Source: Sugiyamaella lignohabitans | Lineage: Eukaryota > Ascomycota > Dipodascomycetes > Dipodascales > Trichomonascaceae | Assembly (NCBI RefSeq): GCF_001640025.1 | Contig: NC_031671.1 | Span: 1,426,001 to 1,490,000, forward strand | Direction of reading: 5' to 3' | Length of the DNA: 64,000 nucleotides | In this document: positions 10,636-20,903 of the stretch, piece after piece | Position numbering within the stretch: the first letter of the stretch is position 1 | Layout of the letters: the number at the start of each line of letters is the position of its first letter | Program-made: the position numbers and the translations under genes | Notes under the pieces: generated by a model | Told to the model about the DNA's origin: nothing | Database searches by the model: none | Seen by the model: only the letters and a program-made list of their open reading frames with translations

Positions 10636-10690
10636 GGACCGCTCGCGAAGGGAGCACAACCGGGTCTGGGCGGAGCCCAGCCGGAAGCAC
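10636..10690 (-). repeat. GC-element, minus, shortened stem
   Basis: Diverged inverted partner of the 10363 copy, about 220 bp away. It has the same shortened stem (CTGGGC-GGA-GCCCAG), so the two copies share a variant lineage. Confidence 0.75.
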
Positions 10691-10700
10691 ACCTCACATA

Positions 10701-10729
10701 TCACGTGACATGAGGAGAACAGGCACGTG
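10701..10729. promoter_or_regulatory. paired CACGTG boxes upstream of GST
   Basis: Perfect palindrome TCACGTGA (10701-10708) and a second GCACGTGA (10723-10730), about 480-510 bp upstream of the GST start. CACGTG is the core recognised by Cbf1-type bHLH factors. Function is inferred only from the motif. Confidence 0.35.
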
Positions 10730-11210
10730 AACTAGCGTAAAAGGAGGGGAGACTGGCCACACGAGACCAGGCTGGATTTGGCATGTCCGAGTCGGAAAAG
10801 CTAGTAGATTTCGTTTCTGAATAAAGTACCCCTGAATTTCGATCTGCAGGGGGAATTAATCAAGTTCACGAACTAGAGAAAAGTTGGCGACATCGGCGGT
10901 GTTGGAGTTTTCCAGTGGGCTGATAGCCGGCAGGTGGTGTGTGTCATGTCTTACTTAGCATGACGTAGTAAACAGCTTCTAGTGCTTTCTACAGTCAGCG
11001 TATTATGTAAGCCACAATAGGTGGTGCTGCTAAAAGTTCCAACCTATGCATCGCTTATTGTAATACCCGTGCCGGTGCCAGTTACAGATACCCCAGTTAA
11101 GGGGCCTGTCGAAAAACATAAATAGACTCGATAGTCTCTATATTGCTATAGTAAGAGTACTGAAAAATCACTTCAAAAATCACTTGAAAAATCAGAGAAT
11201 TGAAATCACA

Positions 11211-11855
11211 ATGGCCTTCGATCAAAAACTCAAGTTGTTCTACCTTCCTGGTGCCTGTTCTTTGAACCCTCACATTATCCTCCATGAAGCCAAGTTCCCA
11301 AACGTTGAGTATGTCAAGGTTGGCAGAAACGACAAGGGTCAATTCACCGTCGGCAATGAATTGTTGACTGATGTCAATCCCAAGGGCCGTGTTCCTGCCT
11401 TGGTTCTTGAGAACGGTCACGTTATGACTGAAGGTTCCATTATCGTTCAATACTTGGCCTCTTTGGCTCCTGAGGCTAAGTTGCTTCCTCAAGAAGGTCA
11501 ATCCAAGTGGGATGCTCTTGAGCTTCTTAATTTCTGTGCCAGTGACTTGCACAAGTCTGTTGGTACTTTGTTCAAGCCTTATGCCAGCGACGAGTTCAAG
11601 CAGGCTCACAAGGCTGGTGAAGTCGCTAGAAACTTGAAGTACATCAACGAACTCCTCTCCAAGAACGAATACCTCTTTGGCTCTGAGTTCACTGCCATTG
11701 ATTCTTATGCCTACACCTGTACCAGATGGGCTGTTAACTTGAAGGTTGACTTCTCCGAGTACCCCAACATCACTGCCTGGCAAAAGAGAATGGAGGCTAG
11801 ACCCTCTGTTAAAAAGGCTCTTGAGGAGGAAGGCATTCCTCTCTTGTTCCCATAA
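11211..11855 (+). CDS. beta-class-like glutathione S-transferase
   Basis: 214 residues from the ATG at 11211; an in-frame upstream TTG at 11184 is not needed. GSTs conjugate or transfer glutathione and handle electrophiles and peroxides in the cytosol. The N-terminal thioredoxin fold starts KLFYLPGACSLNPHIILHEA. Cys16 and the PHI motif match the catalytic Cys region of bacterial beta-class GSTs. The helical domain carries NFCASDLHKSVGTLFKP, close to the bacterial SELHKSFGPLF pattern, and then the ITAWQKRMEARPSVKKAL end motif. It lacks the features of the yeast Gtt1/Gtt2/Ure2 classes. Codon bias is strong and host-like, so if acquired from bacteria it is old and well adapted. The promoter region has two CACGTG boxes. 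Confidence 0.93.
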   Translation: MAFDQKLKLFYLPGACSLNPHIILHEAKFPNVEYVKVGRNDKGQFTVGNELLTDVNPKGRVPALVLENGHVMTEGSIIVQYLASLAPEAKLLPQEGQSKWDALELLNFCASDLHKSVGTLFKPYASDEFKQAHKAGEVARNLKYINELLSKNEYLFGSEFTAIDSYAYTCTRWAVNLKVDFSEYPNITAWQKRMEARPSVKKALEEEGIPLLFP

Positions 11856-12158
11856 ATCTGTATTTATTAATAAAAATAGTGTACTATGTGTGACCCACCA
11901 AATCTATAGAAATCTCAACGCTGCTGTCAGACTCAAAACTAGGAGTTTAGATAGATTGTACTATATCTATGATAGCAACTCCAGAAGTTGACAGGAACGC
12001 TATTCTGGAGTAAAACCCAGAAGTACTAGGAAATATAGGAGCTATTATGGTACTGCTTCCGTAATAGGGAACAGAAGCAACAATAGAAGTAGACAAAAAA
12101 TAAATGAATTAATATATAAATCTCATAATTCGTAATCAGATCTATCAACCTTTCTATA
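11856..12158. other. convergent 3' region, GST/ATPase
   Basis: 303 bp between two convergent stop codons. AT-rich, with AATAAA-like sequences on both strands. No GC-element and no other feature seen. Confidence 0.6.
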
Positions 12159-15100
12159 TTACCATGCATATTTAGCAATTAAGCTGTTGGGGAAGCTTCT
12201 GACAAGGGCCTTTCTGATCTCGTCAACTGCCAAGATAGACAGAGCCAAGGGAATAGGAATAAGCCAGAACTCAATGGGTACTGGAGTGGTGCCGAACAAA
12301 CTTTGCAGACCAGGAACCTCGGTGACGAAGATGGCAGTAATCAAGCCCAAAAGAGCACCCACAAACAAAAATGGATTTCTTCTCTCTTTGCGAATAGGGT
12401 CGGCTTGGAAAATGCTCTGACGACGGTTACGAACTGACAGAAGATTACCCCATTGGAGAATGACCAAGGTAACAAAGTAAACACATTGACCAGTGTTATT
12501 GAATGCCACTAGTTCAGCTTGAGTGTAGCCATGGAATCCTTCAGAATACTTTTCAAAAGCAAAGAAGAGGTCCCTCATGGGAATGTGAGCGTATTTCCAC
12601 ATGTAGAAGAAGAACATGGAATGGGCAATGATTGTTTCCATAATACCAATGAAGAGATACGATTGTAGGTAGATCTTAAAGTTAATTAAATGGTCCTTTT
12701 TGTGGTTACGAGGAGGGAGAGAAAGAAGATCAAACTCCTCTTTCTCCATAACAAGCGATAAACATTGGAATAAGTCGGTAAAAACACAAATAATAATCAT
12801 CAAGAAGGAACTCAGAGGTAATGGAACACCGAAGAAAACATTTACAATCACAGGCCAAATCTCAGACCAACTACCAGCAGGAAGCAAATAACTGATAACC
12901 TTTTGTAAGTTCTGGAAAACAAGTCTACCGAGACGAATACCATCAACAATAGACGAGAAACTACCCATAAGAATCAAATCGGCAGCTTCAAGAGCCACAT
13001 CACTACCATTGACAACGGCGATACCAACGTTAGCAGCCTTCAAAGAGGGAGCATCATTAACACCATCACCGGACACTGCAACAACTTCGTCTCTAGCCTT
13101 GAAAGACTCGACAATCTTCAGCTTCTGTTCAGGGGTAGTTCTGGAAAACACAATCTCCTCATAACAACAGATAATATTCCAGTGATCTTCTGTAGCAGCC
13201 TCCAAATCACGTCCTTCCAAAACCAAACTGCTAACTCTAAACTCTTCTCTACTCCAAGTAGCACCCTCACCAGCAGCTTGAACACGGTTTTCAATATCGG
13301 CAAAAGTCTCGGGATCACGCTGGGTGGTAATAATACCAACTTGTCTAGCAATAGCAACTGCAGTAAGACGGAAATCACCTGTGACCATGAAGAAACGAGA
13401 ACCAGCTCGTCGACACTCTGACACAGTATGGGGAATATCCGATCTAGGAGGATCAATAATGCCTAGTAAACCAATGATTGTCAAATCGCTGAAACAGTTG
13501 GCAACAAGCTCTTCAGCAAAGCCATTGGAAGCGGGGTAGCCAACGGGAGAATATTGTCTGGTGCAAACGGCAATCACTCTTTGACCCTGGGAAGACCATG
13601 ATTCTTGCAAATGAACAATGTTCTGCCTCGTCTCAGGATCCAACTCTTTGACACACTGGTCAGCCACTGAGTAGTAACTAGTACAGGACTTGAGGATCAC
13701 GTCTGGTGCACCCTTGCAGAAGATGGTCAGTTCGTCAGACTTCTGATCAATATCTCTGTAAAGCGTCATCATCCACTTGTTGGTAGAGTTGAAAGGAATT
13801 GAAAACACTTGCTCAAGGTTTTCATGTGTCGAAGCAGACAAGGAAGAGGCGAAACGAAGAGCTGCGCCATCAGTAGCATTACCGATAATAGTTCGCTCAG
13901 AAATAGGTAATCCCAAAGTAGTCTGGTCATAGCTAGCATCGTTACACAGTAAAGAGGCTTGGTGCATTTTATTCATGGCAATATCTGATCGAATATCAAC
14001 TCTAAGTGCCTCGTCGACCGTCATATCACTATCAGCAAATCCGACAGACTGGACAAACATTTTGTTCTCAGTAAGAGTACCAGTTTTATCTGAACACAAG
14101 ACAGTGATGACACCAAGAGTTTCAACGGTTGACAACGACTTGGGAAGGATATTCTTGTCCTTCATACGACGTGCCACAAGAGACAAAGTTAAAGTGACTG
14201 CAACAGGCATACCCTCGGGGATAAAAGCAACAACACATCCCATACAGTTGACCAAGATACCAGCAACATTGATAAAGGCAAAGTGATCCTTACGAAGCCA
14301 AGCAGCCCAGGTAATGAGAATAATAACGACTAAGGTGACAGTGAGACAGATGATGATGAGGACAAAACGATTGATTTCTTTTTGGATAAGAGTAGTAGTA
14401 GCCTTTTTGTTGGAGGTAAGAGTTGAAATACGGCCAATAACAGTCCTGTGTCCAGTAAGAAGAACCAAACATTTGGCTTTACCGTTGGTAACATGGGTTC
14501 CCATGAGAGCAATGTTGTGGGCTTCCAGAAAAGTGTCGTCAACAACCTCCGAGGTACCAGCAATCTCTTCGGACTCACCAGTGAGAAGAGCTCTGTCAAA
14601 TTTCAAATCATCTGAAGCGTCGATGATACGCATATCAGCAGGGACTTTGTTACCAGAAGAAAGAATGACGATATCACCAACCACTAACTCAGAGGCAGGT
14701 TTACTGACATGCTCTCCATCACGGATAACAACACATTCAGCAGGCAAAAGATCAAGAATAGAGTTCATGACCTTACTGGTAGACCAATCCTCAAGGGCAG
14801 AAAACAAAGCCTGAAGAAGAATAACGATAAGGATAAGGACAGCGAGAGCAAGATTAGTAGCAGAAGGAGGGTTACTAAGAGGGGGTCTCCAACAAATAAA
14901 GAAAATAATTACACCGACCCACAGAACGGAACAAAAGCCTCCGAAAACATAGTTGAATAATTTCCAGAAATAATTTGGCTTCTTTTGGGTTAAAGTATTT
15001 GGACCGTCACGTTGTAATCTCTTGGCGGCAGAATCACTGTCGAGACCTCTTGATTCATCTACGTTAAAAGACTGACATAGAATACTGGCTTCCTTGGTTT

Positions 15101-15302
15101 GGAAATCAATCTTTTCGAAATATTCTTCATCTTCAGCGTCCTTAGACTTTTTAGGAGAATAATTGTCAGAGTGATAGGACTCGGCAACCTGAAGAGACAG
15201 AGTTCTGTATGCAATTACAAGATTTGGATCTTGAGTAGGAGCAGCACTACTGGTATTTCCTCTGTGAGGGGGCTCAATATCGTATGTAATTTTATCACTC
15301 AT
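12159..15302 (-). CDS. P-type cation ATPase, type IIC (Na+/K+-ATPase alpha) like
   Basis: 1047 residues from the ATG at 15302; an upstream in-frame TTG would add nine residues encoded by a C10 run. It is a P2-type pump of the plasma or an internal membrane. Visible landmarks are: TGES at 241-244 (actuator domain); the membrane motif CVVAFIPEGMPVAVTLTLS (about 357-374); phosphorylation loop CSDKTGTLTENKM with Asp405; KGAPD in the nucleotide-binding domain; GDGVNDAPSLKAANVGIAV hinge; and about ten transmembrane segments. PEG in helix 4 and KSLSTVETLG before the P-loop resemble Na,K/H,K pumps. The S. cerevisiae Ena (IID) and Pmr1 (IIA) types read differently there. The C-terminus ends AKYAW. The transported ions (Na+/K+ or H+/K+) are inferred from family only. 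No beta subunit is in the window. Confidence 0.9.
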   Translation of the reverse strand: MSDKITYDIEPPHRGNTSSAAPTQDPNLVIAYRTLSLQVAESYHSDNYSPKKSKDAEDEEYFEKIDFQTKEASILCQSFNVDESRGLDSDSAAKRLQRDGPNTLTQKKPNYFWKLFNYVFGGFCSVLWVGVIIFFICWRPPLSNPPSATNLALAVLILIVILLQALFSALEDWSTSKVMNSILDLLPAECVVIRDGEHVSKPASELVVGDIVILSSGNKVPADMRIIDASDDLKFDRALLTGESEEIAGTSEVVDDTFLEAHNIALMGTHVTNGKAKCLVLLTGHRTVIGRISTLTSNKKATTTLIQKEINRFVLIIICLTVTLVVIILITWAAWLRKDHFAFINVAGILVNCMGCVVAFIPEGMPVAVTLTLSLVARRMKDKNILPKSLSTVETLGVITVLCSDKTGTLTENKMFVQSVGFADSDMTVDEALRVDIRSDIAMNKMHQASLLCNDASYDQTTLGLPISERTIIGNATDGAALRFASSLSASTHENLEQVFSIPFNSTNKWMMTLYRDIDQKSDELTIFCKGAPDVILKSCTSYYSVADQCVKELDPETRQNIVHLQESWSSQGQRVIAVCTRQYSPVGYPASNGFAEELVANCFSDLTIIGLLGIIDPPRSDIPHTVSECRRAGSRFFMVTGDFRLTAVAIARQVGIITTQRDPETFADIENRVQAAGEGATWSREEFRVSSLVLEGRDLEAATEDHWNIICCYEEIVFSRTTPEQKLKIVESFKARDEVVAVSGDGVNDAPSLKAANVGIAVVNGSDVALEAADLILMGSFSSIVDGIRLGRLVFQNLQKVISYLLPAGSWSEIWPVIVNVFFGVPLPLSSFLMIIICVFTDLFQCLSLVMEKEEFDLLSLPPRNHKKDHLINFKIYLQSYLFIGIMETIIAHSMFFFYMWKYAHIPMRDLFFAFEKYSEGFHGYTQAELVAFNNTGQCVYFVTLVILQWGNLLSVRNRRQSIFQADPIRKERRNPFLFVGALLGLITAIFVTEVPGLQSLFGTTPVPIEFWLIPIPLALSILAVDEIRKALVRSFPNSLIAKYAW

Positions 15303-18300
15303 GATAGAGGGGGGGGGGCAGCTGTTCAAATTAGAACGCGGTGAGAGTTGGCTTGATACCTAAAGAGCGGTGCTTGAAAGCAGAGGAACGACGATAATAC
15401 AGTTAGTTGGACTTTTTGTTCGACTATAAAAATTTTTGAGAAACGGTGACCATCTATGGCCTTATATAGCTGGCGCGATACGAATACCGTCTTCAGTGCC
15501 CTGAGGATAAAACCTCCCTTGACAATTGGCTAATTAAAAAAAATAAAATAAAATCACAACTAAAAAGGGCCGTGGTAACAGCACTGTTGGTACCACACAC
15601 CCAAACGTGTACAAACCCGCACGTCAATACCATTGTCCACACACGCACACAGTATAATATGGCATGCCAAATAGCTCCCTGCCCCGATTTTGCACTCTAA
15701 AACATCCCCTCCCCACCAGCAAAAAACCTGTACCTCGTTTCCAAAAGCAAATGTAAGATCTAGTGTTCGCCGCTTTTTCTTAGCCTGTTTGGCGTGCACG
15801 TTGATAACGGGGATATGTTAACATATACAAACATATGCACCACATGCATGAACCGAACATGAAATGACAAAAAAACAAATTTAGATCAACCTAGCCTCTG
15901 GCACTGAAGAATTTTCTGTCTTTAATCAATACAGGTGCGCGTCTGTCAGAGTTATACCATGAAGAGATTAATTACAATCATGGAAGGGTCTACCGTACTG
16001 TCCCCCGTCTGGTCATCACATTTGTGACAATGCAAGTTTACATAGTGATTAGAAGGAAGCACACACGCAATGACAGAGCATTGCTAGAACAAGTGCTAGT
16101 GTAATCTTTAGGCAAGGCTACAACAAATGCCAGAGTAAGTTGGTTCAATTAATTGATTAATCCATAGCTACAACATAGTATTCTCCAACGGTAGGCTGCA
16201 AGGAGAAGGAACACTCGCAGCAATAAGGTGCATATAGGACCTTTAGGTCATTACAATCTGTAGTCTAAAGTGTAAAGTGTCATGCGACATATGATGTGAT
16301 AAACTCAGTTTCACATAGACACAGGCAAATCTGAAGCAACTCCAACGGTCAGGTTACATTGACAACGGCAATTCAACGGGCAATGCCAAGGCCAACGGCG
16401 CCAGCCAACAACACGTTTTCATTGACTACAGGTAAATTATAAGAGTTGGCAGGATAATATTTTCGCAACAAGAACCAGATCTTATGATGGGCATGTCATT
16501 TGAATTCTCCTAGAAGCTCTTGCATCTCTAGGGTAATCTCCCATGCATTGTGTACATCGAGGCTCGGTAACCTGCACAAACTCGGGATGGGTTAACTAGC
16601 TATAGTAGTCGATCTCATGCAGAGGGATTTAAATTTTCATGCCCCTGAATAGGAGACGGCGATCATTGCTTTTGCGTGCATGAGCAGAGTTTGCCCGCTC
16701 GGTCAGTTTGAGGGATTTTGTTCAAGGCGAGAATGGCCGCTCAGACGGCCCAGAGTAAGCAGTCTGATTTCAGAATACTGCTGGGCTACCGTAATAGCTA
16801 GCAATCTACTGGTGAAACAGCCGTCTCAAATGGGATTGGGTGTGTAAACGCGAACGAGGCGATGCATTTGCGGCATGATCCTACTACGGGCTTGACTACT
16901 TGGGACGAAAAGGGTACGAGCAGGGGGTAAAGCATGATATGGGATGACATTGTAGGACGAGTGGGCACTTTGGCGGGTATTTTGGCGGAAAGATGTTCTA
17001 TTTGGGCAGGTGCCGTATGTAACCAGACCAGACATTTGGAGTGTATTACGTAGGGCGGGCTTGCCTGGGCAAAATGAACACCCTAAATGAGTGGCATCAA
17101 AAGCGTGAATAAAGTGTACACCCATATTGGCGACACCTTCTTTCTAAACCGGCGACAAATTACGATATATGTCAGAGCAACTATCGAGTACTATCGAATA
17201 TTAACGGAAATGAGACTGATGGAATTCAGTGTCATGGACAATATACCCTAGCTAATTCAAATTGTGTAAAAAGCTATATAAAATACAATAAATGAGATCT
17301 CCTGGGAACTAAACTTTAAATAAGATAAGGTACGTAGCGATAGACAGTCAAAGTCGTAATGCGGTAGAGTGTCAAACTACGAGAAATTTAGACTTCTATA
17401 TCAACATGTTCTGGGGGATAGTCCTTGTCAACAGCAACGTCTAGCCATTCATTAAAACACTGTTCATCATATCGAACAAAAATCCCTCAAAATATTTCGT
17501 GTTTCACCACTCGATGTATGACGCCATGATAGCCGCTTTGGATGCTTAACAGTAAGTGATTTAACAAGGCAGGTAGATAACGCTAGAAAAGAGAGAGCCC
17601 GAGGCTCAAGCATGTGCTACCATACCCGGGCGGACATGTTACTGGTATGTGATCGTGACCTGATAGTCGCTCTAAAGCCGGTCATCAAAATACTTGTTTT
17701 TAGATCATAAATTACTTGATTCTAAAGTAAAAATGTAACAAGCTATAGGGAAAGTCATGGTCAATATCTTGATAGTAGATTTTTTATGAGAGTATAAATA
17801 AGCCGAAAACATCCCATGGCTGTCCTGGGAAAGTATTTTTCTTGCACACTCGCATCGTTCGATCGACTGGCCCTTAGTTAAGTGATCATGAAATAGCACT
17901 GGGCCGCCATGCGGGAAACGATAGCCAATCACACCCGCTATAACAGCTTTGCCGTAATTATAGAGGGGGCTACCTGCAATTATCAAATACAGAAACAGGG
18001 CAACGGCATTCTGCTTTTATTCCATAGTAATATTACTGTGGCTTCAAGAAAAGCTTTCTTAGTGGGTATGACAGCCTAGAACTGTATGCAAGCAAACTTT
18101 CTTAAAAGCTTTACTTTTTTCTTTATTTATTTTTCTGTCTACTTTTATAGCCATTATTACCGCTCGACTCGCTTCAACATTATATACTAAATGTAAACCA
18201 AAAGAAATTTTTATTACGACTCTAATACATCTTTGTGCTGGTCGCTCTAAGGGACTTGTTAGTAGTATAACTAGGATTTTATCCGGTAACCTTGAATGAT

Positions 18301-19319
18301 TTTATTCCTTTTACAATGTTCTTAGCATATGTTTTGCTTACTGGAGACGCCTATAATTGTCGTTAGTAACTAATAAGAGCGAAGTAGCGAGTATGTATGC
18401 TCCGCTCATCATTCTTTGGTCTATCAACTTATTCACTTGAGAACTGGTGCTTGAACCACGGTATCAAAGCTCTTAGCATTCCATGATCGCTATGAGGGAT
18501 CAGTGAAATCATTTATGTCCATACTTACAACATGGTGTTCAGCAATTTCCTTCTAGCTATCCTAGTTCTCTGCAATTATATTACCTTTCTTTGACCTAGC
18601 AAGCAATAGCAAGACGATACTTGATCCGTGACTTAATATTTAGGAGCCATCTCTAGAAATTAACACATTTTCTTCTCGGGGCCAATTTATCTCCAAAATC
18701 CTTCAGGCAGCTATCGTTTGGTTCATCTTGATTTAGATTTTGTCGCCCGAACTAAGGAGTTCTTTTATTTAATTCTAAAGTTAGCAGTTCCATTTGGCGA
18801 AATTGGGTTGCTTGTATGAGACACATTATTTCTCTCTTGCCGAGTGTTTCATGTTCACCACATCTCGGGCAACCATTTATTCTATCGATGACAGAGATTT
18901 GGTACTAATCACATTTGAATTGTAAACTATGGACCAGTTCTTGTCCATTTTACTCTGAGCATCCTAACACTTGTGACGATGGTGAGACAGCCCGAGGAAA
19001 AGGTTGGAGTCATCCCGGCGAAGGGTTAACTTTTTTCAATTCTCGCGATGACATTGTCAGCAAAAGAATGGAACCATCCTGGCTAAGATCTATTATTTTT
19101 CTCTTTAACTTCACTTCAACCCAGACTCCACACTTGAAAGTGATAACCTCATCAGAAGGGATGAACCCAGAGAAGAGCAGTCTCTTTCTCCTTATCTTCA
19201 ATCCGGACTCCAAACCAGGACGCACAAATTATAGCATGTCATTTATTAAATAGTAATTATCGTAGCAATTTATACATAAGATCGTTCAGGTCGTAATAGC
19301 GTCTCAAAAGACGATGAAG
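15303..19319. other. 4-kb gene desert
   Basis: Upstream region of the ATPase gene extending to the 3' end of RNT1. Only isolated ORFs under 115 codons occur, with atypical composition. I find no tRNA, no snRNA signature and no GC-element. The sequence is largely unique and mixed in composition. It may hold long upstream regulation, a non-coding RNA or a decayed gene, none of which I can support. Confidence 0.5.
15461..15468 (-). promoter_or_regulatory. TATA box of the P-type ATPase gene
   Basis: TATATAAG on the minus strand, 159 bp upstream of the ATG at 15302. It is followed downstream by a CTATAAAAATT-like element. Confidence 0.5.
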
Positions 19320-20903
19320 TTATCCCATATGTTTCTTCTCGGTCCATTTCTTCATTAATGATTTATTTGCCAGTGCATTCGCTGCAGCAGCTTGCTCAGC
19401 TAGCTTCTTGTTACTTCCCCTGCCTTCCCCCATCAGATCACTTCCCATGACCACTTTGGAGTAGAACTCAGACCCAGATACCGTCGTGGTGTAAATAGGT
19501 TTCCATTTTGCAGAAGAGATCTTAGCGTAAAGTTCTGCTTTTTTACTGTTCGCTTGGCCTGGAACTTCGGAATAGGAAGCCGATAAATCAGAAAACTCAT
19601 CTGTTAAACCAGTATCTGATATAGTATCTGGACTGGACAACTCTGCGTCTGGCAATTGCGGTTTATTTTTCTTTCCGCCGATAGGAGCAACAGTTCTCGG
19701 AGACTGGCGCCTTATCTCAGAATATTTCTCTATTGCAGGTGAATTTTTTAAAGCCATCATAGCAGCAAGAAGTCCAGCACTTCGAATGCTTTTACCTGTG
19801 CCTACACCAATAACCTCGTTATTAATCCTGCACTCAACAGTGTATTCACGTTCATTTCCATGGCCGCGTTCAAGAACAGGCACGTACTCGGGATTCATAT
19901 CATGACTTCCAATTTGTACGTACAACAAATTCTTGGCATCCTTGTCAATTGGCTCTGCTGCATTTCTATCTTTGCTCGCCCTCGAAAGACTAGGTCGGAA
20001 GAGGTCACTAAGCCATTGGTTGACAACTTTGGGACCAAGTTGAGGATCAAGATAGACACCAGCAATATACGCCTCAAAAGTATCAGCTATGACCTTGGAG
20101 TTGGTTGGTTCATTTTTGCCCTTGTCGGTTTTAAGCTTTTTATCAAGCCCATACATGGTAGCCCATTCACCAATAGTATCATTCTTTACCAGCATCACAC
20201 GCATCGTTGTAAGTACACCTTCACTTGCATCAGGAAAAACCTCATATACAAGATTACTAGCTACGAAATTTAGTACAGCATCACCCATGAACTCCAGTCG
20301 TTCGTTATGAACCCCGAGGATCTCGGCAGGACTGAGGTAACTTCTATCAACAGCAGACTTATGAGTAAATACTTGGTTCTCAAGACCTTTGTCGACTATT
20401 TCAGGAAGCGAAGGCGGCCAGACTTTCTTAGCAGAAACTGGAGCCTCATCATTACCATCTTCCACCTCCTTCAATTTCTTTTCCTTCTTGGCAAGTTTCG
20501 CACGTTTGTAGGTATATGGCTCAATATCAAAGTCAGGTATGTTAGGTCTTGAGGCAGGATCTGAGTCGTGAGAGGATTCTGAAACTAAGTCGTAAAATAG
20601 TCGTGGAAGTTTATTATTGCAGTCTTCAAGCTTGATTTTCTTGGCAAGTTGAATTCTTTTCTGGCCTAGCAGATTTTGGATCTCAACTGCTTGACCTGAA
20701 GTACCAGTGCTAGCTTCCCTGACTGCTTTAGGATCAATCAACCCTGGGCAGACCTCCAAAATAGTTTTCAGATGCTTCTGAATGCTGACCATGGCATAAT
20801 CCAGTGCGATTAAATCAGTCAATTTGATATTTTCCGAAGTTTCTGAAGATACGTCATTGGGGCTGTTACCTCCAGAGATGGTTTCCAGGCCTCTCTTTCC
20901 CAT
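19320..20903 (-). CDS. RNase III with two dsRNA-binding domains (Rnt1/Dcr1-like)
   Basis: 527 residues. Class I RNase III enzymes cut double-stranded RNA in the nucleus to mature rRNA, snRNA and snoRNA; budding-yeast Dicer belongs to the same family. Order: N-terminal helical region (1-160), RNase III domain (~170-300) with signature NERLEFMGDAV (200-210), second acidic pair D274/E277 (ADTFEAYIAG), then dsRBD1 (~322-390, ending in SAGLLAAMMALKN). After a disordered linker comes a second dsRBD (~453-515: AELYAKISSAKWKP, then GRGSNKKLAEQAAAANALANK). S. cerevisiae Rnt1 has one dsRBD; budding-yeast Dcr1 proteins, including the dual-function C. albicans enzyme, have two. No PAZ or helicase. The start ATG at 20903 is clear. 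RNT1 versus DCR1 cannot be decided from one locus. Confidence 0.95.
   Translation of the reverse strand: MGKRGLETISGGNSPNDVSSETSENIKLTDLIALDYAMVSIQKHLKTILEVCPGLIDPKAVREASTGTSGQAVEIQNLLGQKRIQLAKKIKLEDCNNKLPRLFYDLVSESSHDSDPASRPNIPDFDIEPYTYKRAKLAKKEKKLKEVEDGNDEAPVSAKKVWPPSLPEIVDKGLENQVFTHKSAVDRSYLSPAEILGVHNERLEFMGDAVLNFVASNLVYEVFPDASEGVLTTMRVMLVKNDTIGEWATMYGLDKKLKTDKGKNEPTNSKVIADTFEAYIAGVYLDPQLGPKVVNQWLSDLFRPSLSRASKDRNAAEPIDKDAKNLLYVQIGSHDMNPEYVPVLERGHGNEREYTVECRINNEVIGVGTGKSIRSAGLLAAMMALKNSPAIEKYSEIRRQSPRTVAPIGGKKNKPQLPDAELSSPDTISDTGLTDEFSDLSASYSEVPGQANSKKAELYAKISSAKWKPIYTTTVSGSEFYSKVVMGSDLMGEGRGSNKKLAEQAAAANALANKSLMKKWTEKKHMG

Larger units (their letters stand above)
10229..11210. other. HSP70-GST intergenic region
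   Basis: Contains two decayed GC-elements (10363-10417, 10636-10690) and two CACGTG boxes (10702-10707, 10724-10729). No gene is seen. The last ~100 bp has CATAAATAG at about 11118 as a weak TATA candidate for the GST gene. Confidence 0.5.

Noticed and set aside
16826..17986. Minus ORFs of 93-99 codons in the 15-19 kb desert
   Set aside because: Mixed composition with no domain, targeting signal or splice-supported extension.
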